Counted from the stretch's first letter, positions 22,583-31,422 are shown. The stretch is 64,000 nt of DNA from an uncultured Eubacteriales bacterium (GCA_900549545.1 URPA01000001.1:1-64000); one strand, 5' to 3'. Notes: generated from the letters alone by a model not told the origin. Made by a program: numbers and translations.

Positions 22583-23455
22583 ATGGCGAAAAGAATTATT
22601 TGCAAGAATGAAGACGGGGTTCAGGTGGAATTTAACTATTCCTTTGAACCGTTCTTCCTTGTATCGGTAGACGGTATTTACACGGTGTCGAATAACGTTG
22701 TAACGTCGGAAAATACCATGGTGGACGGTTCCACGTATCAGGGAAGCACCACCAAACAAAGAAACATTGTAATAACAGCACAAATGGAACGGGACTATCA
22801 GGCAAACAGGGATCTACTTTACAAATGCTTCAAACCGAAGTCAACCGGCCTTTTCACCTACATAGAAGGCAGCGAAACCCGCGTAATTGACTACAAAGTG
22901 GAAGGGATCGACATTGACGAAGCGGGAGTGGTTAGAAATTTCAGTATTTCCCTTCTTTGCCCGGATCCGTTCTTCCGGGATCTTGAAGATATTTCCGTAT
23001 CTATGGCAAGTTGGACGGGCCTTTTTGAATGGCCACACGAATTTCTGGAAGAGAAAGAGCCGTTCGCGGAAAGAACGGCCGAAGTATTGAAAGAGATCGA
23101 GAACGACAGCGCCGCGGACAATATCGGAATAACCGTCACACTGGAAGCGGAAGGACCGGTAATAAACCCGGCCGTATATCATGCAGAAAGCGGCGAATTT
23201 ATCAAGATCGGAAACGAAGTCAGATCCTTTTCTATCAATGCCGGCGACGTGGTGATTATTACCACAGAAACAAATAACAAAGCGGTGTACCTTGTAAGGG
23301 ACGGCGTAAAACAGGAGATCAACGAGTATCTGGACGAAGACAGCGACTTTATACAGTTGCAGCATGGAACAAACACGATCCGATATACGGCAGACGCCGG
23401 CGAAGATTACCTGAACGTTACCGTTTCTTACAGGTTCCGTTATCTGGGGGTGTGA
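22583..23455 (+). CDS. Distal tail protein (Dit)
   Basis: A 290-residue protein with the siphophage tail-component features: NTMVDGSTYQGSTTKQRNIVITAQM and FSISLLCPDPFFRDLED, then a galectin-like C-terminal half. It forms the hexameric hub at the tail tip. ATG 22583 lies 6 bases after GGGGGG of the tape-measure end. Confidence 0.85.
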   Translation: MAKRIICKNEDGVQVEFNYSFEPFFLVSVDGIYTVSNNVVTSENTMVDGSTYQGSTTKQRNIVITAQMERDYQANRDLLYKCFKPKSTGLFTYIEGSETRVIDYKVEGIDIDEAGVVRNFSISLLCPDPFFRDLEDISVSMASWTGLFEWPHEFLEEKEPFAERTAEVLKEIENDSAADNIGITVTLEAEGPVINPAVYHAESGEFIKIGNEVRSFSINAGDVVIITTETNNKAVYLVRDGVKQEINEYLDEDSDFIQLQHGTNTIRYTADAGEDYLNVTVSYRFRYLGV

Positions 23456-23460
23456 TTGAT

Positions 23461-24504
23461 ATGGAAGTAAGAATTTACGATCGCGATCTGAATTTCAAGG
23501 GAGTGATCGAAAACCACACTTCTTTGATCTGGACACGGAAATATTACGAACCGGGAAATTTCGAGATCCACGCCCCGATCACAGAACAAAACCTTCGCTT
23601 ACTGGCAAAAGGAAACATTATTTCCAAACGTGGCAGCAGCGAAGCGGGAGTGATTGAAGACATAGAGAACGAAGAAAGCGATCTGAAAAACGAGATCACA
23701 GCAAAAGGCCGCTTCCTTTCGTCCTACATGGATCGACGCCTGATAAAATCAACCGTGAATTTTTCCGGGAAAATAGAAGTTGCCATGAGGAACCTTCTTT
23801 CAGGAGTGACGGCGATCCCACTTGTGGAGTTGGGAACATTAAATGGTTTCACGGAAACAGTAGAGTTTCAAGCGACTATGAAAAACCTTATGACCTACGA
23901 AACAAAACTGGCAAAGGCCGGAACGATCGGTTATCGCTTCCGGCCAGACTTCCGGAACAGGAAAATTATATTTGAAACCTACAAAGGGACCGACAGGACC
24001 ACGGCGCAGGGTATCAATTCCCGCGTTATCTTTTCGGAGAGTTACAACAACCTAAACAACGTTATTTATAAATATAACGATCAACAGTACAGGACGAAAG
24101 CGATCGTCGGAGGGGAAGGCGAAGGAGCCGCCCGCGTATATGTGGAAGTTGGCGGCGGCGCCGGGTTAGATCTTCGGGAAATTTTTGTGGACGCGAAGGA
24201 CATTCAAAGCGAAGGATTAACAGACGCAGCATACAAAGCAGCACTGGCACAACGCGGCCGGGAAACATTGGCGGCGAATGTTGTTTCTGAAAGTGTGGAG
24301 TGCAAAACCGAAGCGGACATAAATTTCAAATATAAAACACATTACGACTTGGGGGATATTGTGACGGTAAAGAAAAAGAAATGGGGGATCGTATTAAACC
24401 AGAGGATCACAGAACTTCAAGAAGTGTATGAGTACGGGGGAATGTATGTAGCACCGACCATGGGCGACGCATTACCCGAAAAAATAGATTGGAGCGACAA
24501 ATAA
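23461..24504 (+). CDS. Tail-tip protein (Gp37/Tal-like)
   Basis: A 347-residue protein of the siphovirus ReqiPepy6 Gp37-like family: EVRIYDRDLNFKGVIENHTSLIWTRKYYEPGNFEIHAP, SKRGSSEAGVIEDIENEE, and YNNLNNVIYKYNDQQY. These form the tail-tip ring on which receptor-binding proteins sit. ATG 23461 is chosen because AGGGGGTG-type site precedes it; GTG 23452 is possible. Confidence 0.85.
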   Translation: MEVRIYDRDLNFKGVIENHTSLIWTRKYYEPGNFEIHAPITEQNLRLLAKGNIISKRGSSEAGVIEDIENEESDLKNEITAKGRFLSSYMDRRLIKSTVNFSGKIEVAMRNLLSGVTAIPLVELGTLNGFTETVEFQATMKNLMTYETKLAKAGTIGYRFRPDFRNRKIIFETYKGTDRTTAQGINSRVIFSESYNNLNNVIYKYNDQQYRTKAIVGGEGEGAARVYVEVGGGAGLDLREIFVDAKDIQSEGLTDAAYKAALAQRGRETLAANVVSESVECKTEADINFKYKTHYDLGDIVTVKKKKWGIVLNQRITELQEVYEYGGMYVAPTMGDALPEKIDWSDK

Positions 24505-25572
24505 ATGGGACAGTATGCGAATTTCTATAATTCCAGAAACGGCGACCGCGTTTACAATGCCGACAGCATGAGCGAATGGCTTTTACCATTCTTCACAACC
24601 GGCGTTTTTAATAATTGCTTCGCCGTGACGGCCACGGGCGACGGTATGAATATAAGCGTCGGCGGCGGCTATGTAAATATCAAGGGAAAGACAAAGCATT
24701 TTGAACAGGCGCAGATCTTCACCCTTGAAAAAGCGTCCGGAACGTTGGCCCGTATCGACAACGTGATCTTGCGAAGGGACGACACGGAACGCGACTTTTA
24801 TATTCTGATCGAAACCGGTGGTTTCAGCAAAAACCCGGTAGCACCGGAAATTACAAGGACCGAAGCGATCCACGATCTGAAACTGGCAGAAATCAGGGTG
24901 GAAGTCGGAGCGATCAAGATCACACAGGACAATATAACAGATACACGAATGAACGCCGACGTTTGCGGGTGGGTAATGGCAACCGTAAAAGAAATTGATT
25001 TTTCGCAGATCACAGCACAGTTTCAGGCGTTCTTCCAGAAGTATCAGGCACAGATCACGGAAGAGTTCAACGCCTACCAGTCCACGATCACGAACTTAGA
25101 GGATCAGGGAACGGCAGCCCTTCACAACATGGAAAACCAGTTTGAAACCTACGCGGGGCAGCAGGAAGAACTTTTCACGGATCTTTACAACCGGATCAAG
25201 GATCAGTTATCGAAAGACGCGGCGGCCGCGTTGTGGTTTTCAGTAAATGCGCTGCAGGCAAACTTTGAAAATCTGGCAACGAAGATCATGTTTGAAAACC
25301 AGTCAAAGGAAACGGCGGCGATCCTGATCGACATTACGAACGAAAATTCCGGAACGGTTACAACGGCGACGTATGCAGCAGGCGGCAAAACCTACCTGAC
25401 AGAGCCGGGAACCTACAAAGTAGAGCCGCAGGCCGACAACCTGTTAATTATCCCGAAAACCTTCGTTCTGGACCACACACAGACAACGGAAACGTTGAAC
25501 TTCACCATTTACGACAAAAACGCTTTCGCAGCCGTTGGCGGCTATGTTGGCGCGTATGTATCTAAAAATTAA
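24505..25572 (+). CDS. Baseplate/receptor-binding-region structural protein
   Basis: A 355-residue protein. The N-terminal about 170 residues (YADSMSEW-like NADSMSEWLLPFFTTGVF, ISVGGGYVNIKGKTKHF, ITRTEAIHDLKLAEIRVEV) match the plate proteins common in clostridial siphophages. Residues 175-270 form a long trimeric-type coiled coil, then a small beta domain. It probably links the tail tip to the DGR-diversified adhesin encoded two genes later. Confidence 0.75.
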   Translation: MGQYANFYNSRNGDRVYNADSMSEWLLPFFTTGVFNNCFAVTATGDGMNISVGGGYVNIKGKTKHFEQAQIFTLEKASGTLARIDNVILRRDDTERDFYILIETGGFSKNPVAPEITRTEAIHDLKLAEIRVEVGAIKITQDNITDTRMNADVCGWVMATVKEIDFSQITAQFQAFFQKYQAQITEEFNAYQSTITNLEDQGTAALHNMENQFETYAGQQEELFTDLYNRIKDQLSKDAAAALWFSVNALQANFENLATKIMFENQSKETAAILIDITNENSGTVTTATYAAGGKTYLTEPGTYKVEPQADNLLIIPKTFVLDHTQTTETLNFTIYDKNAFAAVGGYVGAYVSKN

Positions 25573-25592
25573 GAAAAGGAGAAAAAGACACT

Positions 25593-26030
25593 ATGAAAGG
25601 ATTTCCGAAAGTATTAAAAACAGCGCAGGACGTGAAGAACTGTAAAGACATGGTGGACGCCGGACAGTTGCAGGCGGCCGACCTTCTGGAAGCAATCGAA
25701 GCGATCGAAAACCAGAATTTTATTATTTGCCCGATCCGCGAATTATCAGAGGATAAAAAGACGGTGACGGTTACATATTGCAACGAAGCGGCAGCAGGCG
25801 CAAAGGTTACGGCCGGCGGCGTAACTGCAACCATTCAGAGCGTGGAGCATATCGACGGAGAACCGGACGGATCCGGAAAGGCAGAGAAGGAAAAGACAAA
25901 GATCACACTTTCGAGAACGATCGCGGCCGGTTCCGAAGCAATCAAGATCACGAACACACCTTCCGTTTACGACACATTAGGAATGACGGAAGAAGAACTG
26001 GAAGCAATCAAAGCAGACCTGCAGCAGTAA
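25593..26030 (+). CDS. Tail-fibre-associated hypothetical protein
   Basis: A 145-residue protein: helical first third (PKVLKTAQDVKNCKDMVDAGQ), beta-rich middle (VTVTYCNEAAAGAKVTAGGVTATIQSV), acidic helical tail. It lies between the baseplate protein and the DGR target, so a chaperone or linker of the variable adhesin is plausible. No family recognised with confidence. Confidence 0.6.
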   Translation: MKGFPKVLKTAQDVKNCKDMVDAGQLQAADLLEAIEAIENQNFIICPIRELSEDKKTVTVTYCNEAAAGAKVTAGGVTATIQSVEHIDGEPDGSGKAEKEKTKITLSRTIAAGSEAIKITNTPSVYDTLGMTEEELEAIKADLQQ

Positions 26031-26046
26031 GAAAGGAGAAAAACAC

Positions 26047-27147
26047 ATGAAATTTTTTCTTTATGATGAAACAATGATGAACACGAAGGCAAAGATCACC
26101 ACGGAAAAACTGTCAGCCATGAGCGACATTGTATCACAGAAGGCGCAGTATATCACAGCAGCGGGAGCAGCCACACCGAACCAGATTACGATCGCGGCCG
26201 GCGTCTTGATCGCCGTCGGTTCTTCTGTATTCAAAACCGTATTAACAAACCTTACAACGGCAAACCTTGACACTGGTTCCGGGTTTGAAATGGGAACGGA
26301 CTATTATATTTATTGTTGCGATCCGACCAACGGATCCGACACCGTGGACCGCGACGAAGTTTTTGTAATTTCTAAAAATTCCACTTACCCTTCCGGGTAC
26401 ACAGCAGACAACAGCAGAAAGATCGGTGGTTTCCATTATGGAAAGTGTCGCTATGTGAACGCGCTTGGAAACCCGATCAACAGCAGCGGAGCAGAAAACG
26501 GCAGCGGTTGGCAGGGTAACGTATACAACGGCATTATTCCGAACAGCGTATGGACCACAAAGCACCGCCCGAAGTGCGACGATCCTTCCGGCATGGTTTA
26601 CCTTGGGAATGGATTGTGGGGCGATATTTACCTTTCTTCTGATAATGGAAGTCAGGGCCTGCAGTCGAAGTATAACGCGAACCCGATAACCGGAACGGAA
26701 GGCCTGAACTGGTATATTGCAAACGAGAAGGCCCGCCGCGTAGGAAAGAGACTTCCGACCTATGCGGAATTTTGCCAGGCAGCAGCAGGATCTCCGGAAG
26801 GTCAGGACGGAAACAACACCTACGCATGGAGCGCAACCGGAAACACCGGACGCCAGAAAACGGGATATGTTGCGAACGCCATTTCGGCGCTTAATATCCG
26901 CGATCTGGTGGGTAACGTTTGGAAGTGGCTTGATGAATTTTGCCTGGATCCTACGGCTTCTGCATGGAACTGGTACGACGTACTGGGCGCGGGCTATGGT
27001 GACGCCTATATTCCGTCAAATACCGCACTTCGCGCGCTCATTGGCGGCGGCGCTTGGGACAACGGCGTTCACGGCGGTGCGCGCGGTCCACGCCGGCAAT
27101 TACCCGTGGCACGTCGACGGCTACGTTGGCGTGTGGTGCGTGTGTGA
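26047..27147 (+). CDS. DGR target protein, C-type-lectin/FGE-like adhesin, frameshifted in its variable end
   Basis: A 366-residue tail protein. Residues 1-110 are an attachment domain; about 175-366 are an FGE-sulfatase/C-type-lectin fold (WYIANEKARRVGKRLPTYAEF, NIRDLVGNVWKWLDEF). The last 41 codons are the variable repeat. In the template the frame ends NIGVWCVCD-L-stop, the standard lectin core. Here a 2-base deletion near 27078 shifts the frame, giving an Arg-rich tail; the proper ending is still encoded in the other frame (HVDGYVGVWCVCDAQ). So the displayed domain is probably not functional in this copy, or the consensus is wrong. Confidence 0.85.
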   Translation: MKFFLYDETMMNTKAKITTEKLSAMSDIVSQKAQYITAAGAATPNQITIAAGVLIAVGSSVFKTVLTNLTTANLDTGSGFEMGTDYYIYCCDPTNGSDTVDRDEVFVISKNSTYPSGYTADNSRKIGGFHYGKCRYVNALGNPINSSGAENGSGWQGNVYNGIIPNSVWTTKHRPKCDDPSGMVYLGNGLWGDIYLSSDNGSQGLQSKYNANPITGTEGLNWYIANEKARRVGKRLPTYAEFCQAAAGSPEGQDGNNTYAWSATGNTGRQKTGYVANAISALNIRDLVGNVWKWLDEFCLDPTASAWNWYDVLGAGYGDAYIPSNTALRALIGGGAWDNGVHGGARGPRRQLPVARRRLRWRVVRV

Positions 27148-27148
27148 C
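27025..27148 (+). repeat. DGR variable repeat (VR)
   Basis: 124 bases aligned to the 126-base template at 27647-27772. I count 12 substitutions, all opposite template A (A to G 7, A to C 4, A to T 1), none at C, G or T, plus loss of two bases (TC) at about 27078. The last 21 bases are identical and A-poor before the final AC, as expected for the site where homing starts. Confidence 0.95.
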
Positions 27149-27162
27149 GCGCAGTAAGCAGA

Positions 27163-27187
27163 AGGGGCGCCCGAAAGGGCAGCCCCT
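27163..27187 (+). repeat. DGR hairpin/cruciform after VR
   Basis: A GC-rich stem (GGGGC-GCCC with GGGC-A-GCCCC, one bulged A) closed by a GAAA tetraloop, 15 bases after VR. Stem-loops with a 4-base loop just downstream of VR are known to raise homing efficiency in the Bordetella phage DGR. It may also act as terminator. Confidence 0.75.
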
Positions 27188-27207
27188 ATTTTCCGGGAGA
27201 ATAGAAC

Positions 27208-27621
27208 ATGGCATATCAAAGCAGAAGTAAAAGCGCGACGCAGGGGAAAGAGGAAACCGCACAAATGGACTACACCCACACCGAAGCGCACCAAATGGCC
27301 TATGATTTTTCGGTGTACCTTCATGAGAAAATGAAGAAATTTCCGCACTATGAAAAATTCACGCTGCAAAAGGATATTCGGGAAAGTATCGACGGAATAC
27401 TGGACGAAATAGAAATGTTTGAGATCACAAAGGTAGCAAGTCACCTATACGCGGCCGACCGCTTAAAAAGACGACTGGTACGAAAGATCCGGCTTGCTTA
27501 CGATCTGGGATATTCGGCCATGAACAAAGACGCCTATTTCTATTGTGCCAAACAGACCGGAGCGATCGGCGCGCAGATCGGCGGCCTGATAAAGTCGATC
27601 GCAGAAAATAAGAGAAAATAA
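27208..27621 (+). CDS. avd: DGR accessory variability determinant (Avd)
   Basis: A 137-residue protein with the helical bundle typical of Avd: TEAHQMAYDFSVYLHEKMKKFPHYEKFTLQKDIRESIDGILDEI and LKRRLVRKIRLAYDLGYSA, basic on one side. Avd forms a pentamer that binds the template RNA and the reverse transcriptase and is needed for mutagenic cDNA synthesis. It lies between target gene and template, the usual DGR order. Confidence 0.9.
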   Translation: MAYQSRSKSATQGKEETAQMDYTHTEAHQMAYDFSVYLHEKMKKFPHYEKFTLQKDIRESIDGILDEIEMFEITKVASHLYAADRLKRRLVRKIRLAYDLGYSAMNKDAYFYCAKQTGAIGAQIGGLIKSIAENKRK

Positions 27622-27646
27622 TAAAATTTGGGGCAACCGTTAATTC

Positions 27647-27772
27647 GCACTTCACGCGCTCATTGGCGGCGGCAATTGGAACAACGGCGTTCACGACGGT
27701 TCGCGCGCGGTCAACGCCAACAATTACCCGTGGAACGTCAACGGCAACATTGGCGTGTGGTGCGTGTGTGAC
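27647..27772 (+). repeat. DGR template repeat (TR)
   Basis: 126 bases in a non-coding stretch. Read in the target frame it would give a lectin end rich in AAC/AAT codons (GGGNWNNGVHDGSRAVNANNYPWNVNGN), placing adenines at the sites to be diversified. It is intact in frame, so retrohoming from it could repair the deletion now present in VR. Confidence 0.95.
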
Positions 27773-27964
27773 TTGTAAAATCGCATAGACCGCGCGATCT
27801 CCGGATCCACGGCAAGGGTTATATATGAATAATCAAAATATATAGTCAGACGGTTCGCACAGACGGCCGGAAGGCCGTTCCCGTTCCGGAGAGAAGCCGG
27901 ACAAAAGAACAAAGGCACCGCCGAAAAGTAGGCCTGAAATGGGGTGAAATGCGGTAGGGCAAAC
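27773..27964 (+). ncRNA. Spacer part of the DGR template RNA
   Basis: 192 bases between TR and the RT gene. It contains a CGGCC-GGAA-GGCCG hairpin near 27864 and other stems. In studied DGRs the RNA 3' of TR folds and primes cDNA synthesis. A diverged copy of the boundary motif lies at 27923-27940. No gene here. Confidence 0.6.
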
Positions 27965-28999
27965 ATGAAAACAATTAAAAACTTAATAGGTAAAATCTGT
28001 ACTTTCCCGAACGCGATCAAAGCGTACATGAAGGCCCGGAAATGTAAAAGGCTTCGCCCGGAAGTGTTGGAGTTTGAACAGAACAGGGAAGACAACCTTC
28101 AAAAAGCAATAGACGCCATACAAAGCGGTGACTATACGCCGGGAAAGTATAGAATTTTCAAAGTGTGGGAGCCAAAAGAAAGAATTATTATGGCGCTTCC
28201 GTTCTTCGATCGTGTAATTCAACACATGATCGTAAATATTATTGAACCGATTTTTGAAAAGCGGTTCATTTTCCATTCATACGCCTGCAGGAAAGGGAAG
28301 GGCGCGCACGAAGCAAGCGACACCCTTTCAAAATGGCTTTATGAACTGGAAGTGGTACAGGGGAAGAAAATCTATGCAATAAAGGGAGATATACACCACT
28401 ATTTCCAGAGCGTAGCGCACGACGTATTAAAGAAAGAGATCCGGCGGTATATTTCAGATAAAGCACTTTTGAAAATTCTGGATCGGATCATAGATCACAA
28501 CGGCATTTTCCCGCCGGGCGTGGGAATACCAGTCGGGAACCTTACTTCACAGTTATTCGCGAATGTATACTTGAACAAACTGGATCAATATGTAAAACAC
28601 GTCCTGAAAATAAAATATTATGTTCGCTATATGGACGATTTTATAATATTATCAGAGGATCCGGAAGAGTTGCGGCACGTTCTGGAACTGATAGAAGAAT
28701 TTCTTCGCCGGGAATTAAAACTGGAACTGAACCCGAAGACAACGATCCTTGCAGCAAAGAACGGAATAAACTTCGTAGGGTATATTCACTTCAAAGATCA
28801 CAAGAGGGTAAGAAAGGACGCCATGCGGCGCCTAAAGAAATTATTAAAAGCCTTCGACACCGGGGAAGTAGAACTGGAAGACTTCGATCGTTCAATCGAA
28901 AGCAGGTTCGGCCACATGAAACACGCAGACAGCTATATTTTGATAGAGGAAACACAGGAGAAAATAAAAGAAATCAAGGAAAGGAAGGCGTCGGCCTGA
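27965..28999 (+). CDS. DGR reverse transcriptase
   Basis: A 344-residue group-II-intron-like RT. Visible motifs: KGDIHHYFQSV (motif A, catalytic Asp), GIPVGNLTSQLFANVYLN (the DGR-type motif 4 with SQ in place of the usual QG), YVRYMDDFIIL with Y222-M-D-D225, and KTTILAAKNGINFVGY (thumb side). It makes adenine-mutagenised cDNA from TR RNA. ATG 27965 is preferred; GTG 27944 is in frame and neither has a strong site. Confidence 0.95.
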   Translation: MKTIKNLIGKICTFPNAIKAYMKARKCKRLRPEVLEFEQNREDNLQKAIDAIQSGDYTPGKYRIFKVWEPKERIIMALPFFDRVIQHMIVNIIEPIFEKRFIFHSYACRKGKGAHEASDTLSKWLYELEVVQGKKIYAIKGDIHHYFQSVAHDVLKKEIRRYISDKALLKILDRIIDHNGIFPPGVGIPVGNLTSQLFANVYLNKLDQYVKHVLKIKYYVRYMDDFIILSEDPEELRHVLELIEEFLRRELKLELNPKTTILAAKNGINFVGYIHFKDHKRVRKDAMRRLKKLLKAFDTGEVELEDFDRSIESRFGHMKHADSYILIEETQEKIKEIKERKASA

Positions 29000-29013
29000 A
29001 AACAGGTCAGAAA
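28995..29013 (+). repeat. Boundary motif copy 3
   Basis: CCTGAAAACAGGTCAGAAA overlaps the RT stop codon and precedes the lysis genes. It can form CCTG-AAAA-CAGG plus an outer CGGC/GCCG stem. Compare 11204 and 13791. Confidence 0.5.
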
Positions 29014-29063
29014 TTGCCGCCCTTTCCTTTTATTATCTTTATAAAAGAAAGGTGGTGAAAAAC

Positions 29064-29552
29064 ATGGAAAAGTTAATTCATATCTATGCGGAAGCAGCGG
29101 GAAACACATTTTTGCAGTTAGTTTTGATCGCGGTGGTGATTGATACGATTTTCGGAGTTCTTCGCGCGATCAAGGAAAGAAGGTTCAATTCTAATTTCGG
29201 GATCAACGGCGCGATCAGAAAATGCGGAATGTTAGTTTGCCTTCTTGCACTGGTTACGGTGGATCATATTGTAGCGGTAAACCTGATCGGTTTCATTCCG
29301 CAGGAAGTGCGCGCAGTAATGGCGGTAGACAGGATCGGAACAATGGAGTTCTTCGCGATCCTTTTTGTAGCCTATGAGATCATAAGCATTTTGAAAAATA
29401 TGTATCTTTGCGGCCTTCCAGTAAAGAAGATCTGGCAGACTGTAAAGGCATTTCTGCAGAAGTACACAGACGAACTTCCGACAGACGAAGAAGCGGAAGA
29501 ACCGGAAACACTGGAAGAGACAGCAGCGCAGGAAGAAGGGGCGGCAAAATGA
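29064..29552 (+). CDS. Phage holin (toxin-secretion/lysis family)
   Basis: A 162-residue membrane protein with three to four hydrophobic segments (FLQLVLIAVVIDTIFGVL, MLVCLLALVTVDHIVAV, FFAILFVAYEIISIL) and an acidic C-terminal tail. This is the phage_holin_4 / Cph1-type pattern with NFGINGAIRK between helices. It opens the membrane for the endolysin, whose start overlaps its stop (ATGA). ATG 29064 after AAAGGTGGTG. Confidence 0.9.
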   Translation: MEKLIHIYAEAAGNTFLQLVLIAVVIDTIFGVLRAIKERRFNSNFGINGAIRKCGMLVCLLALVTVDHIVAVNLIGFIPQEVRAVMAVDRIGTMEFFAILFVAYEIISILKNMYLCGLPVKKIWQTVKAFLQKYTDELPTDEEAEEPETLEETAAQEEGAAK

Positions 29553-31357
29553 CGAAAAAAGAATTTGTTTCACTGTTAGGGGAGCAGGCCCGCGCCGATA
29601 TGGCGAAAACGGGGATCCTTGCAAGTCTCACGACAGCGCAGGGAATACTTGAAAGCGGGTATGGTACAAGAGAACTTGCAGTGAACGCGAATAATATTTT
29701 CGGAATGAAAGCCGAACTTTCCGGCAATAACTGGCCGTCCGATTGGGGCGGCCAGACCTACACAAAGGAAACGAACGAACAGAAGCCGAACGGCGAAGTC
29801 TACACAATAACGGCAGCGTTCCGAAAATATGAGAGCATGGCCGAAAGTATCAAGGATCATTCCGATTACTTAGCAGGAGCGAAGCAAGGGAACGATCTTC
29901 GATATGCGGGACTTGTGGGCGAAAGAGACTACAAGAAAGCGATCCAGATCGTAAAGGCCGGCGGCTATGCGACGGACAATAATTACGTTTCAAAAATATG
30001 TTCCATTATAGAAAAATGGAACTTGACACAGTACGACACACAGGAAGCGGGGCAGAATATGAATATTAAAATCATTGACGCAACCATGAAGAAAAGCCCG
30101 TGTTTAACAGGCGGGCGCACGATCGAACCGATCGGCCCTTATCTTCATTCTATCGGTTGCCCTTGCGAAAAAGCAATAAGCATAATTAACAATGAGAACC
30201 GCGCAGACGCCGGCGCAGGCGTTCACGCGGTTATTCAGCACACCGGGGAAGTTTACGTGGGACTTCCGATCGATCCGGAAAAGAAAACGGCCGTTAGAAA
30301 CTGGCATGGTGGCAGCGGACCGAAGGGAAGTTGTAATAATACCCATATCGGCGTAGAAATGACAGAGCCGGCCACGATTAAATATACCGGCGGCGCGTCG
30401 TGGATCGAACTTTCAGACGGTAGCAACACGAAGGCGGTTGTTCTGAAAAATTATAGAAACGCCGTGGAATACTTCGCGTATTTGTGCCAGAAGTTCGGGT
30501 GGAACCCGGAGAAAGACGGCGTTATTCTTTCCCATTCGGAAGGACACGCCCGCGGGTATGCCACAAACCACGCAGACGTTGAACATATTTGGAAAAAGTA
30601 CGGCCTGACAATGGACCAGTTCAGAAAGGACGTAAAAGCAGCCATGGCAGGCGACGCCATTTCGGTTTCAGGATCGCCCGCGGTGACAGACACGGGCGCG
30701 CAGGGCGTGAAGGCGCTTTCTGGTACGGTAACGGTAATTTACACCGGATCCGACGACTTGAACGTGAGAACAACGCCTTCGTTTACTTCCGGAAATGTGA
30801 AGAAGGTTGTAAAAAATGGCGCAGCCTTCACGGTTACCGGAATTTCCAAAGACGAAAAATGGTACCAGATCAACGACGGCGGGGCAGCGGCCTATATAAC
30901 AGCCGTTCCGGACTATGTTTCATTCAAGGCAACACCGGAACAGAAGGCAAGCACAGCGGGAACCGGTTATTTCAGAGTAAGGAAAGACTGGAAGGACGCG
31001 GCAAGCCAGATCGGAGCCTTCAAGGATAGAGAAAACGCCGTGGAACTGGCAAAGCAGAACGCCGGTTATTACGTCTTTGACAATGACGGAAACAGGATCT
31101 ACCCGGAAGCACCGGCGGCGCCGGTTGCTGCAGAATACAAAGTGAACGTGACGACTTCGGATCTTCGTATCAGGAAAGGACCGGGAACAACGTTCGACTA
31201 CTGGAAGAAAGAAGGAAAACCAGTCTACACAGGAAAGGGAACCTTTACAATCGTAGAGGAAGTAGAAGGCCCCGGCGCTTCAAAATGGGGCTTACTGAAA
31301 GCCTACGCCGCAGGCCGTAACGGTTGGGTTTCCCTTGACTACGCAAAGAAAGCGTAA
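29549..31357 (+). CDS. Two-enzyme endolysin: glucosaminidase plus amidase with SH3 repeats
   Basis: A 602-residue lysin. Residues 1-150: glucosaminidase (GH73-like; TTAQGILESGYGTRELA with the catalytic Glu, NNIFGMK). About 170-380: N-acetylmuramoyl-L-alanine amidase type 2 with zinc ligands in AVIQHTGEVY and HSEGHARGYATNHADVEHIW. About 410-480: SH3b domain. About 480-530: an FRVRKDW...AFKDRENAVELAKQNAGYYVFD repeat typical of clostridial lysins. About 540-600: a second SH3b. It cuts glycan and peptide bonds of peptidoglycan. An earlier in-frame start would overlap the holin and is rejected. Confidence 0.93.
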   Translation: MTKKEFVSLLGEQARADMAKTGILASLTTAQGILESGYGTRELAVNANNIFGMKAELSGNNWPSDWGGQTYTKETNEQKPNGEVYTITAAFRKYESMAESIKDHSDYLAGAKQGNDLRYAGLVGERDYKKAIQIVKAGGYATDNNYVSKICSIIEKWNLTQYDTQEAGQNMNIKIIDATMKKSPCLTGGRTIEPIGPYLHSIGCPCEKAISIINNENRADAGAGVHAVIQHTGEVYVGLPIDPEKKTAVRNWHGGSGPKGSCNNTHIGVEMTEPATIKYTGGASWIELSDGSNTKAVVLKNYRNAVEYFAYLCQKFGWNPEKDGVILSHSEGHARGYATNHADVEHIWKKYGLTMDQFRKDVKAAMAGDAISVSGSPAVTDTGAQGVKALSGTVTVIYTGSDDLNVRTTPSFTSGNVKKVVKNGAAFTVTGISKDEKWYQINDGGAAAYITAVPDYVSFKATPEQKASTAGTGYFRVRKDWKDAASQIGAFKDRENAVELAKQNAGYYVFDNDGNRIYPEAPAAPVAAEYKVNVTTSDLRIRKGPGTTFDYWKKEGKPVYTGKGTFTIVEEVEGPGASKWGLLKAYAAGRNGWVSLDYAKKA

Positions 31358-31422
31358 AACGTAACTATCGACAGTTCATGAAAACCCCTTGAAAGTCAAG
31401 AAAAAAGGAAAATATATCACCG

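Noticed and set aside
26762..27157. Open frame overlapping the end of the DGR target gene
   Set aside because: It is not a separate gene: only its last part (HAGNYPWHVDGYVGVWCVCD) is meaningful, being the true end of the target protein put in another frame by the 2-base VR deletion.
27647..27772. Template repeat as a short coding gene
   Set aside because: It reads in frame but has no start or ribosome-binding site; it is the DGR template.
27944..28999. Group II intron or retron interpretation of the reverse transcriptase
   Set aside because: The TR/VR pair, Avd and the SQ motif identify a DGR; there is no intron domain V or msr/msd structure and no maturase domain.
29408..29548. N-terminal extension of the endolysin
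   Set aside because: It is the out-of-frame reading of the holin tail; ATG 29549 with ATGA overlap gives the normal glucosaminidase start.
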